In this document: positions 33,589 to 41,667 of the stretch, piece after piece | Position numbering within the stretch: position 1 is the first letter of the stretch | How the letters are laid out: every line of letters starts with the position of its first letter | Assembly: GCA_934438085.1 (NCBI GenBank) | Contig: CAKSBC010000008.1 | Location: forward strand, 1 to 64,000 | Direction of reading: 5' to 3' | DNA: 64,000 nucleotides | From: an uncultured Lachnospiraceae bacterium | GTDB taxonomy: Bacteria; Bacillota; Clostridia; Lachnospirales; Lachnospiraceae | The notes under the pieces: generated by a model | What the model was told of the DNA's origin: nothing | What the model saw: the letters and a program-made list of their open reading frames with translations, nothing else | Database searches by the model: none | Program-made: the position numbers and the translations under genes

Positions 33589-34272
33589 TTGGGCAAGTAC
33601 AGCATTAAAAACTGCAGATCGGTGGTGTTTGACTGGGACGGAACACTGCATAAAACAGAGCTTATTTATATAAATGCCTTCAATGAGGCGTATGATTTCC
33701 TTGTGAAAGAGGGCTATGCCGAGCCGAAGCATTTTACTGATAAAGAGATAAATTCATATCTCGGCATGACTGCAAAGGCTATGTGGAAGGTTTTTATGCC
33801 GCAGCTTCCGGAGGAGATAAAAGAGCATTGCTCCGCTATGGTAGGAGATTATATGATAGAAAATATATATGCCGGCAATGCAAGGCTTTATCCGGGGACT
33901 GAGGAAATGCTTGATGAGCTTAAGAGCATGGGACTTAAGCTTTATATTCTTTCCAATTGTCAGCACAGCTATCTTGAAGCGGGAGCTAGGTATTTCAAAT
34001 TGGACAGGTGGTTCGAAAAATGCTATGCAGCAGGTGATTACGGCTTCAAATCAAAGCCTGAGATCCTTTCGGAAGTAATAAAAAGTGACGGCATAGAGTC
34101 TGAGATCCTCATGGCAGGTGACAGATATTCAGACATGGAGGTCGGCATCCTTGATGGAATAAAGTGTATCGGCTGTGCCTACGGTTACGGAGAAAGAGGC
34201 GAGTATGCTTCTGCGGCAGCTATTGCTGAAAACGTCAGAGATATACCTGAGATTATCTGTAAGATAGACTGA
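33589..34272 (+). CDS. HAD-family hydrolase (phosphatase, Gph/PGP-like)
   Basis: A 227-residue haloacid-dehalogenase enzyme starting at TTG 33589 behind AAAAGGGG; the nearby ATG at 33581 is out of frame. HAD motif I is VVFDWDGTL, motif II ILSNC, motif III the lysine in FKSKPEIL, and motif IV MAGDRYSDMEVG. A cap domain lies between motifs I and II. Phosphoglycolate- or nucleotide-phosphatase activity is typical; the substrate is not determined. Confidence 0.86.
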   Translation: MGKYSIKNCRSVVFDWDGTLHKTELIYINAFNEAYDFLVKEGYAEPKHFTDKEINSYLGMTAKAMWKVFMPQLPEEIKEHCSAMVGDYMIENIYAGNARLYPGTEEMLDELKSMGLKLYILSNCQHSYLEAGARYFKLDRWFEKCYAAGDYGFKSKPEILSEVIKSDGIESEILMAGDRYSDMEVGILDGIKCIGCAYGYGERGEYASAAAIAENVRDIPEIICKID

Positions 34273-34284
34273 CTGTAATAATGA

Positions 34285-34330
34285 AACCGCGGATCAGCTG
34301 ATTGATTAAACATTCAGCTTACCCGCGGTT
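34285..34330. terminator. Bidirectional terminator between convergent genes
   Basis: AACCGCGG (34285-34292) pairs with CCGCGGTT (34323-34330), with an inner AGCTGA/TCAGCT. It lies between the HAD gene and the convergent hydratase gene. Confidence 0.7.
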
Positions 34331-34339
34331 AATATTCTT

Positions 34340-36607
34340 TTAGTGCTCCTTATAGTAGTTTATAAGGCAGCCGTCTATAATGATCTGGCGCTCATCAGGA
34401 GTGAGGTCTCCGGTGGTCGTTTCGAATTTGACAACATTTCCGTCTTTTTTAATGATATATGCATCTATTGAGGCTGTATTTTCAAATATGGCTTTTTTAA
34501 TGCCCGGAATAAATACATAGTCACCAAGCTCCAATATTGAAGGATCACTGATGAGGAACGGAACCATGCCCCAGTTTATGCAGTTCGAGCGATAACGCTT
34601 GGTAGCATAGGACTTTGCAAAGTTAGCAGATGCCCCCAGCACTCTCTGACATGATGCAGCCTGTTCTCTTGCAGAACCGTCGCCCGGTGACATTGCAAAT
34701 ATTGTAGATCCGATGTCAGTATTCTCAGGATCACAGGAAAGTCCTGCAGCCTCTAACTGCTCATATACCTTCATGATCTCTGCCGGAATATCTCCGGAAG
34801 CGATACGCTCTCTGTCGTAGCTTCTGACAACCTTACTGCGTGAAGCATACTCAGGATCTCTCTTTGAAAGAGCAAACTCTGAAAGCTTTTCAGGGTTTGA
34901 ACGATAGCTAGAAGTCTCTCCGGAAGGTATAAGTTCATCCGTGGTGGTTACAGGATCTTCGATATAGCTGCAGACCTTTACAAGGAGATCCTCGGTAAGT
35001 GCAGGCATCTTTGGCCAGTCTTTAATATTAGGACCGAATTTAAGCTCGTGCTCAGGCTCAGGTCTTCCCCAGCCGTTATAAACTCTCTTCTCATAGATTG
35101 AAGCATCATAATTATGATCCGGCGCAGTGTATTCTATGTCAAGATCGGTTGCGGCTGTGAGTTTTCCTCCGTTAGCGGCTGTGGCAGCTATAGAGCGGCT
35201 GTCCATAAGTGCTACTGCTGAAAGCTGACCGTCTCCCGGCTTCGAACCTTCTCTGTTAGGGAAGTTTCTTGTTGTATGTCTTATAGAGAACTCACCGTTT
35301 GCAGGGCAGTCACCTGCACCGAAGCAAGGGCCGCAGAAGCATTCACGCATAATGACTCCGGCAGATATAAGATCGGTGACAGCTCCGTTTTTAACAAGCT
35401 CATAGTATGCCGGCATGCTTCCCGGATATACGCTTAATGTAAATGTTCCGTTTCCGCAGTTCTGACCCTTAAGGATGTCGGCAGCAGCCATGATGCCGTC
35501 GATAGTACCTCCGGCGCAGCCTGCGATCTCACCCTGATCGACATATATATTTCCGTCTCTGAGCTTGCTCATAAGATCGATCTTGGCACCGACTATCTGT
35601 GAATTGACATTTACCTCTGTCTCGTGGAGAATGTCGGCAGCATTTTCAATAAGCTCACGGATCGTATATGTATTTGAAGGATGCATAGGCATTGCAATGG
35701 TGCATTCTATCTTGGAAAGATCCACATATACGCAGCCGTCGTAGTAAGCGGCAGTCTCAGGCTTAAGCTCCTTATAATCATCAGGACGCATGTGATTGAC
35801 AAAGTAAGACTTTGTCTCGTCGTCTGTCATCCATATCGAGCTCCAGCAGGTAGTCTCAGTGGTCATGACGTCGATAGCATTGCGGTATTCGATAGGAAGA
35901 CCGGCAATACCAGGGCCTACAAATTCCATTATCTTATTCTTAACGTAACCGTTTTTGTAAACTGCTCCGATAATTGATAAAACCACATCGTGAGGGCCTA
36001 CTCCAGGCTTCGGACTTCCGGTGAGATAAATGGCTATCGTCTCGGGATATGCAAAGTCATAGGTGCGGTTTAAAAGCTGCTTTGCAAGTTCGCCGCCTCC
36101 CTCACCTACTGCCATACAGCCGAGTGCTCCATAGCGGGTATGAGAGTCGGTTCCTAAGATCATCCTGCCGCAGCCTGCCATGGTCTCACGGTTATAGCTG
36201 TGAATGTTGGCCATATTGGTCGGAACATAAATACCGCCGAATTTGAGTGCTGCAGAAAGCGCAAACTTGTGGTCATCCTCATTAATGGTTCCGCCTACTG
36301 CACAAAGAGAATTGTGGCAGTTGGTAAGAACATAAGGAAGCGGGAACTCGGTAAGTCCCGAGGCTCTTGCGGTCTGAATTACTCCGACATAGGTAATGTC
36401 ATGGCTTGTAAGTGAATCAAAGCGAAGCTTAAGATGCTTCATATCATCACTCTTGTTGTGGGCCTTGATGATCTTATAGGCCATTGTACCCTTTGCTGCT
36501 TCCTCTGCAGTTGTCTCTATGCCGGTCTTTTGTTTAAGCTCAGCTTCATTTTCACAAAGCTCAGTGCCTCCAGCAAGAAAAACTCCTTTATCATAAAGCT
36601 TTATCAT
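34340..36607 (-). CDS. Aconitase-superfamily hydratase (YbhJ-like)
   Basis: A 755-residue protein of the aconitase superfamily. The N-terminal half has ILGTDSHTRYGALGCMAVGE, the shared substrate/cluster loop; the [4Fe-4S] cysteine region is ECFCGPCFGAGDCPANGEF, and RNFPNREGSKPGDGQ carries an R..P.R.G pattern. The C-terminal swivel domain has NCINWGMVPFLI. The pattern is that of the YbhJ-type hydratase group rather than AcnA/AcnB, so whether it is the citrate-cycle aconitase is uncertain; no citrate synthase or isocitrate dehydrogenase is near. AAGGAG lies 9 bp before the start. It is divergent from rarA across 260 bp with several palindromes. Confidence 0.82.
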   Translation of the reverse strand: MIKLYDKGVFLAGGTELCENEAELKQKTGIETTAEEAAKGTMAYKIIKAHNKSDDMKHLKLRFDSLTSHDITYVGVIQTARASGLTEFPLPYVLTNCHNSLCAVGGTINEDDHKFALSAALKFGGIYVPTNMANIHSYNRETMAGCGRMILGTDSHTRYGALGCMAVGEGGGELAKQLLNRTYDFAYPETIAIYLTGSPKPGVGPHDVVLSIIGAVYKNGYVKNKIMEFVGPGIAGLPIEYRNAIDVMTTETTCWSSIWMTDDETKSYFVNHMRPDDYKELKPETAAYYDGCVYVDLSKIECTIAMPMHPSNTYTIRELIENAADILHETEVNVNSQIVGAKIDLMSKLRDGNIYVDQGEIAGCAGGTIDGIMAAADILKGQNCGNGTFTLSVYPGSMPAYYELVKNGAVTDLISAGVIMRECFCGPCFGAGDCPANGEFSIRHTTRNFPNREGSKPGDGQLSAVALMDSRSIAATAANGGKLTAATDLDIEYTAPDHNYDASIYEKRVYNGWGRPEPEHELKFGPNIKDWPKMPALTEDLLVKVCSYIEDPVTTTDELIPSGETSSYRSNPEKLSEFALSKRDPEYASRSKVVRSYDRERIASGDIPAEIMKVYEQLEAAGLSCDPENTDIGSTIFAMSPGDGSAREQAASCQRVLGASANFAKSYATKRYRSNCINWGMVPFLISDPSILELGDYVFIPGIKKAIFENTASIDAYIIKKDGNVVKFETTTGDLTPDERQIIIDGCLINYYKEH

Positions 36608-36676
36608 ATCAGGATTCTCCTTAAGCTATAATTAATGCATGTATGCTTATGTAATATTATAATGTATATAGGCATC

Positions 36677-36764
36677 CATCAATTGATGAATAATTGATAC
36701 CTATACTGTACGAACTAAAGCCTTGATAGGCTTGATTTGCTATAGTATAGCATAACTGTACAGT
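36677..36764. promoter_or_regulatory. Palindromes in the hydratase/rarA divergent region
   Basis: CATCAATTGATG (36677-36688), GCTATAGTATAGC (36739-36751) and ACTGTACAGT (36755-36764) are perfect palindromes or near so; ACTGTAC also occurs at about 36705. They may be operators for the hydratase gene; none matches a regulator site I know. Confidence 0.35.
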
Positions 36765-36867
36765 AATTTTTTAATGAAGTGTATTAAAAAAATTGGTTTT
36801 TATATTGTACTAAGACGGTGCGATAATATAAACTGTTTCATGAATATCATGCATAAAGAGGAATGTA

Positions 36868-38211
36868 ATGGATCTTTTTGATTATATGAGAGAAACGAAT
36901 AAGAAATCCGAAAGCCCTTTAGCTTCCCGTATGCGCCCGGAGTCCATTGATGAGATAGTAGGACAGGAGCATATAATAGGAAGGGATAAGCTTCTTTATC
37001 GTGCAATAAAGGCGGATAAGCTTGGATCGGTGCTTTTATTCGGACCTCCGGGAACCGGCAAGACAACTATAGCAAAGGTCATAGCACACACGACTAATGC
37101 TGACTTTGAACAGCTCAATGCAACAACTGCCGGAAAAAAGGATATGGAAGAGGTTGTAGTAAGAGCCAAACAGAACATGGCAGCCTATGCCAGAAAGACT
37201 ATTCTTTTTATAGATGAGATACATCGTTTTAATAAGGCACAGCAGGATTATTTGCTGCCATTTGTAGAGGACGGAACGATCATACTTATAGGGGCAACTA
37301 CCGAAAATCCTTATTTTGAGGTCAATCGGGCTCTGTTGTCACGTTCAAGACTTTTTGAGCTTAAGCCGCTGTCATCGCAGGATATAAAAAAGCTCGTGTT
37401 AAGGGCTGTAGCCGATGATAAAAAGGGTATGGGCATGTACCATGCATATATAGATGATAATGCCGCTTCGTTTATAAGCGATATTGCAGAAGGAGATGCA
37501 AGAACTGCATTAAATGCTGTCGAGCTCGGAGTGCTGACGACCGATCCTGAGCATGACGGAAGGATACATCTTACAATAGATGTTATGCAGGAATGCATAC
37601 AGAAGCGTGCCATAGGCTATGATAAGGACGGCAATAATCACTATGATACTATTTCAGCCTTTATTAAGAGCATGAGAGGTTCGGATCCGGATGCCGCGGT
37701 TTACTATCTTGCGCGCATGCTTGAAGCCGGAGAGGATATAAAGTTCATTGCCAGACGTATCATGATATGCGCTTCTGAGGATGTGGGAAATGCTGATCCG
37801 ATGGCGCTTAATGTTGCGGTCAGCGCATCCCTTGCGGTTGAACGTGTAGGTATGCCGGAGGCAAGGATACTTTTATCGCAGGCGGCAATTTACGTTGCAT
37901 CGGCGCCTAAATCCAATGCAAGCTATCTGGCTGTAAATGCCGCCATGGCAAAGGTAAAAGAGACCGGAAATCTGCCGATACCTGTTTATCTCAGAGACAT
38001 TCATTATGAGGAAAATGCATCAGAGGCTGCAGGAAGAGGGCATTTTGCAGGAAACGGCACAGGCTATAAGTATGCTCATGATTATCCGGGACATTATGTT
38101 GAGCAGCAGTATCTGCCTGATGAAGTAAAGAATGAGCGTTTTTATGATCCCGGAACCAACGGCTATGAAAATACTATTCATGAGTATTTCAAAAAAATTG
38201 GCAGAGAATAA
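36868..38211 (+). CDS. rarA: Replication-associated recombination protein RarA (MgsA)
   Basis: A 447-residue AAA+ ATPase related to clamp loaders, acting at stalled forks. PLASRMRPESIDEIVGQEHI and Walker A LLFGPPGTGKTTIAKVIA begin the protein; Walker B is ILFIDEIHRFNKAQQD; sensor 1 GATTENPYFEVN. The C-terminal tetramerisation region (EDVGNADPMALNVAVSAS, YVASAPKSN, YKYAHDYPGHYVEQQYLPD) is complete. The last codons lie in a short tandem repeat. Confidence 0.94.
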   Translation: MDLFDYMRETNKKSESPLASRMRPESIDEIVGQEHIIGRDKLLYRAIKADKLGSVLLFGPPGTGKTTIAKVIAHTTNADFEQLNATTAGKKDMEEVVVRAKQNMAAYARKTILFIDEIHRFNKAQQDYLLPFVEDGTIILIGATTENPYFEVNRALLSRSRLFELKPLSSQDIKKLVLRAVADDKKGMGMYHAYIDDNAASFISDIAEGDARTALNAVELGVLTTDPEHDGRIHLTIDVMQECIQKRAIGYDKDGNNHYDTISAFIKSMRGSDPDAAVYYLARMLEAGEDIKFIARRIMICASEDVGNADPMALNVAVSASLAVERVGMPEARILLSQAAIYVASAPKSNASYLAVNAAMAKVKETGNLPIPVYLRDIHYEENASEAAGRGHFAGNGTGYKYAHDYPGHYVEQQYLPDEVKNERFYDPGTNGYENTIHEYFKKIGRE

Positions 38212-38238
38212 CACAGAGAATAGCACAGAGAATAGAGC
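38203..38238 (+). repeat. Three 12-bp tandem repeats over the rarA stop codon
   Basis: AGAGAATAACAC, AGAGAATAGCAC and AGAGAATAGAGC are consecutive; the first contains the rarA TAA. Probably a recent slippage duplication. Confidence 0.6.
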
Positions 38239-38402
38239 TTCATTAGTAACACATTAGTTGCATGAAGGCGCTGAAACCCTTATTTTAGGCAGGGGCAATC
38301 TTAAAACATACTTAAGATATTTTTCATGAAAAGAACACACGGTTTATAGTAGAATGTCTTAAGCGAACAAAGAGAAAATTAATATAAACGGAGATGGAAT
38401 AA

Positions 38403-39278
38403 ATGAAGAAATTTAAAGCAGTATTAGCATTTACAGTTCTTGCATGCGCACTTACGGCATGCGGCGGCAAAAAGGCTGAAAACGTAGAAACTGAGCCTGC
38501 ATCAACAAGCGCAGCATCGGAGCATGAAGGCAAAGAGGATGAAAATGCAGATGTTGTAGCACTTCCTGATGAGTTTGAGGCTGAGTATTTTGAGGGCATA
38601 GTTACAAGTGTTAAGGGCAACAGACTTACACTTAAGAACGAAGATAAGACTATGACATTTGATATAACAAATGCTGAGATTGCAGGAGATTCAGCACTGC
38701 TTACAGGCTGTGATGCAGAGGCTGAATATGCCAAGGTAGACGGAGATGTATATCCTGCAGACATGGTTACAGTCCTTATGGATGTTGAGCAGCAGGCAGC
38801 AAGCGAGAACCGTGATCCATATATTTACGGAGTTTTACAGTTTGCAGACATCAATGATATCACTATCATAGATGATTCAGGAGTTGAGCGTACCTTTGAT
38901 AACCAGATGTCACGTACAGTATCTTTTAATGAGCTCAAGGCAGGAGATTCTGTATACGTAACATACTGCGGAACAGTTTTTGATGAAGAAGAGGAGCGTG
39001 GAGAGTCTGAATTCACAGAGCCTATCGCAATCAAGGTAGTTGCTGCTGACGCTGTTGAGTCAGAGGATGCTAAAGCAAATTACTTTATCGGTACAGTAGA
39101 CTCAGCTTATCAGAACGGTATCGTTTCAGTTGCAAATGATATAGCAACATTTGAAGTAACTGCTGATGAGAGCATTATGAACGGTATTAACGAGGAAGAC
39201 GAAGTCAAGGTATATTATGACGGAGCTCTTGCAGGTATCTCTGTAGAGGCTACAAAGATAGAGAAAGTAAACGGATAA
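38403..39278 (+). CDS. Lipoprotein of unknown function
   Basis: A 291-residue lipoprotein: the signal MKKFKAVLAFTVLACALTAC ends in the lipobox LTAC, with Cys20 as the lipidation site, followed by an acidic serine/glutamate linker. The rest has two similar stretches (YFEGIVTSVKGNRLTLKNED and YFIGTVDSAYQNGIVSVAND), which suggests repeated small beta-barrel (OB-like) modules. I do not recognise a catalytic motif or a named family. Single-gene unit: terminator follows. Confidence 0.75.
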   Translation: MKKFKAVLAFTVLACALTACGGKKAENVETEPASTSAASEHEGKEDENADVVALPDEFEAEYFEGIVTSVKGNRLTLKNEDKTMTFDITNAEIAGDSALLTGCDAEAEYAKVDGDVYPADMVTVLMDVEQQAASENRDPYIYGVLQFADINDITIIDDSGVERTFDNQMSRTVSFNELKAGDSVYVTYCGTVFDEEEERGESEFTEPIAIKVVAADAVESEDAKANYFIGTVDSAYQNGIVSVANDIATFEVTADESIMNGINEEDEVKVYYDGALAGISVEATKIEKVNG

Positions 39279-39319
39279 ATAGGTATACCTAACCATATAA
39301 ATATTTATAAGACATAAAG

Positions 39320-39354
39320 AGACGGGTCATTGCAGCGGCGGGGCCTGTCTTTTT
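39320..39354 (+). terminator. Terminator after the lipoprotein gene
   Basis: AGACGGGTC pairs with GGCCTGTCT (two G-U pairs), followed by TTTT. Confidence 0.65.
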
Positions 39355-39543
39355 GGTTTGCGCGCCATGGGCGTGCTCTAATGGATGAAAGTTCCGAACA
39401 CGCCCAGATAGTTGGAAATGTATAGCCGAACAGCATCGTTGATGTAATAAATTATTGTAAAAACTATGGAATGATTGAAGCTTTTCTGATATATTTTTTC
39501 TACAAAAGGAAATTATTGATTGTTTATTACAACGGAGAAATAT

Positions 39544-40215
39544 ATGGCACAGGAAAAAAAGATATCACCGAGAGTATACGGACAGTTAAGACATAATATA
39601 CTCCATATTCCGAGTACGGTATATGAGGCGAGCGGTATCATAGTTAACGGACGCAGGATAAAGAGCTGTGTTTTCACTACAGATCTCGCTATAATCAGAA
39701 ACTGTGATGCTGATGCTGTTTTTGCAGTGTACCCGTTTACACCTCAGCAGGCAATCAGCGACGCAATCATTAAGGCTGCATATACACCTGTTTTCTGCGG
39801 AGTAGGCGGCGGAACCACTAACGGACTCAGGACTGTAGGCCTTGCAAAGGATGCCGAGAGCCAGGGAGCTATGGGTGTGGTTTTGAATGCGCCTGTATCA
39901 AATCTCAATCTACAGGCTATAGCAAGAGTTGTTGACATTCCGGTAATTATCACTGTAACCAGAGCTGATACGGATATTGCAGGCAGACTTTTAGCTGGAG
40001 CAAATATATTAAATGTTGCCGGAGGATTCCAGACACCGGAGATAGTCGCAAGCATAAGAAAGGACTTTCCGGAGGTTCCTATCATTGCAACCGGAGGAAA
40101 GACTGCAGAAAGCATTGCCGAAACTATCGCCGCCGGAGCTAATGCTATTACATATACACCGCCGTCAACTCAGGAGCTCTTTAAGGAAATGATGGGCAAA
40201 TATAGAGAGAGCTGA
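39544..40215 (+). CDS. Conserved barrel-like protein, function unassigned
   Basis: A 223-residue protein that I read as a (beta/alpha)-barrel by its repeated strand/helix pattern, with GGGTTNGLRTVGLAKDAE, GAMGVVLNAPVSNLNL, VIITVTRADTDIAGRLLAGA, and a C-terminal VPIIATGGKTAESIAETIAA that looks like the phosphate-binding end of IMP dehydrogenase/GMP reductase-like barrels. Close relatives are annotated only as 'hydrolase' in my memory, without evidence. Start ATG 39544 has GGAG 7 bp upstream; TTG 39520 (AAAGGA upstream) is an alternative. No cofactor motif is clear. It is its own transcription unit. Confidence 0.7.
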   Translation: MAQEKKISPRVYGQLRHNILHIPSTVYEASGIIVNGRRIKSCVFTTDLAIIRNCDADAVFAVYPFTPQQAISDAIIKAAYTPVFCGVGGGTTNGLRTVGLAKDAESQGAMGVVLNAPVSNLNLQAIARVVDIPVIITVTRADTDIAGRLLAGANILNVAGGFQTPEIVASIRKDFPEVPIIATGGKTAESIAETIAAGANAITYTPPSTQELFKEMMGKYRES

Positions 40216-40252
40216 TAAGTAGGTTAATAGCCTGGCTATTATTTTAAATAAC

Positions 40253-40296
40253 ATAAAAGCTATAAGATTTCATTTTCTGAAGTCTTATAGCTTTTT
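40253..40296 (+). terminator. Terminator after the barrel-like gene
   Basis: AAAAGCTATAAGA (40253-40265) pairs with TCTTATAGCTTTT (40281-40293), ending in a T-run. Strong. Confidence 0.9.
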
Positions 40297-40366
40297 TCGT
40301 CTTGCCATTTATTTAGAAAACAGAGTAAGTAATATAGGATTATTGAGTTAGTGGGTATCTAAATAA

Positions 40367-41284
40367 TTATCTTATAAATAAATAGATCATATAGGCGGTG
40401 TAAAGGATCATGCATGTAATACCTTCCTTTTTCGACATTTTACGCTTGGTTCCTGCCATTATAAGTAAAGCTATTGCGCTTATTATAAGTACGGTACAGT
40501 CTATTATTGACTCACCCTTTACATGAAGAGGTGAGATTATTGCCGAGAAGCCAAGAATAAACAGGATGTTGAAAAGGTTAGATCCAATGGCATTTCCTAA
40601 GGCAAGACCGCTGTCGCCCTTCCTTGCTGCTACTATGGAGGTTACAAGCTCAGGAAGAGATGTACCTATAGCCACTATTGTAAGACCTATAAAGTTCTGG
40701 CTAACGCCTAATGAAAGTGCGATTGCCGAAGCTGAATTAACAGTAAGATTACCGCCTGTAATAACGGCAGCAAGACCGCCGGCTATAAAAAGAACACTTA
40801 TCGGAAGCGGACGTTCTTTACAGCCAATATCCTCGGTACGGTTTTTAAGTGCACTTATGACCATGCTGCCTATATATGTAACCATTGCAGTGGCCAGGAT
40901 AAGGCCTTCGATCCTTCCGAGCCTTTTGTCTATGAGCATAAGGAAGAGAGCAATAGTGAAAATGATATTAAGAGGCATGTCTCTTTTCAGAATGTCCGGG
41001 TCAGTATCAAAGCCTGCGAGCAGCGCACATACACCTACTACAACAAGGCCGTTAAATATGTTTGACCCGATGACGTTGCTGACGGCAATATCATTGTTGC
41101 CTGCGAGAGCAGCATTGATGCTTACGGAAGCCTCAGGCGCACTGGTTCCCATGGCGACTATGGTAAGTCCTATTATAACGCTCGGCACCTTTAGAATCCT
41201 TGCAAGCGAGGAGCTTCCGTCAACAAAGAAATCAGCTCCCTTGACCAACAGCAGAAAACCTGCAACAAGAAGAATGTAGTTCAT
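40367..41284 (-). CDS. Sodium/calcium-type exchanger (CaCA family) under Mn2+ riboswitch
   Basis: A 305-residue membrane protein of the Ca2+:cation antiporter family, about ten helices. Both alpha repeats are clear: VAMGTSAPEASVSI and VAIGTSLPELVTSI, each followed by a GNAIGSN-like loop (SNVIGSNIFN, GNAIGSNLFN). The start at 41284 has AAGGAAGG upstream; the frame to 41335 runs into the riboswitch terminator and is rejected. It is preceded on the same strand by a yybP-ykoY riboswitch, which senses Mn2+, so the exchanger may export Mn2+ as well as, or rather than, Ca2+. Confidence 0.88.
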   Translation of the reverse strand: MNYILLVAGFLLLVKGADFFVDGSSSLARILKVPSVIIGLTIVAMGTSAPEASVSINAALAGNNDIAVSNVIGSNIFNGLVVVGVCALLAGFDTDPDILKRDMPLNIIFTIALFLMLIDKRLGRIEGLILATAMVTYIGSMVISALKNRTEDIGCKERPLPISVLFIAGGLAAVITGGNLTVNSASAIALSLGVSQNFIGLTIVAIGTSLPELVTSIVAARKGDSGLALGNAIGSNLFNILFILGFSAIISPLHVKGESIIDCTVLIISAIALLIMAGTKRKMSKKEGITCMILYTAYMIYLFIR

Positions 41285-41310
41285 ATTCCTTCCTTTCCGC
41301 GGTATAAGAA

Positions 41311-41353
41311 TAAAAAAAAGACCTTTACCGCACAAAAATAAATGGTAAAAGTC
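41311..41353 (-). terminator. Terminator of the Mn2+ riboswitch
   Basis: On the minus strand GACTTTTACC pairs with GGTAAAGGTC, followed by TTTTTTTT. Its 5' arm overlaps the aptamer's terminal CGAGAC, so it forms the expression platform. Confidence 0.85.
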
Positions 41354-41440
41354 TCGTTATATTAAAATAATGACCGGCCCTTTGGCGTGATGACGACCAC
41401 TATCACATCCCGATACAGGATGCAAACTACTCCCTTTTGT
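41351..41440 (-). promoter_or_regulatory. yybP-ykoY (Mn2+) riboswitch
   Basis: Read on the minus strand: AAAAGGGAGTAG at the start, TGGTCGTCATCACGCC in the middle, GGGCCGGTCA, and CGAGACTTTTACC at the end. These match the conserved elements of the yybP-ykoY family (AAAGGGGAGUAG, GUCGUCA, CCGG, GCAAGACCUUU). The element senses Mn2+ and usually raises expression of exporters. Confidence 0.9.
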
Positions 41441-41575
41441 ATGCGTATTTTAAGGTATGACATGATTTATGTCAATGATTATATTTCTATACATTTAAGC
41501 ATTAAACATGTATTTATAGGCTTATGGTTGTAATCCGTATACACAAATTGAATTCACAAATTTTTTACAAAAACA

Positions 41576-41617
41576 TTAGCACTCATCAGTTGACAGTGCT
41601 AACAACGGTGATATAAT
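41576..41617 (+). promoter_or_regulatory. CIRCE operator and promoter of clpB
   Basis: TTAGCACTC-N9-CAGTGCTAA (41576-41602) is the HrcA-bound CIRCE with one mismatch to GAGTGCTAA. It contains the -35 box TTGACA (41590-41595); a 16-bp spacer leads to TATAAT (41612-41617). HrcA binding would block RNA polymerase until heat shock. Confidence 0.9.
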
Positions 41618-41667
41618 AAGAACAGTCAAAAAAATAAACTCATAAGCGCCAAAGGAGGTGAATGAGT

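Noticed and set aside
40566..41279. 237-residue ORF opposite the exchanger gene
   Set aside because: Antisense shadow of a well-supported membrane-protein gene.
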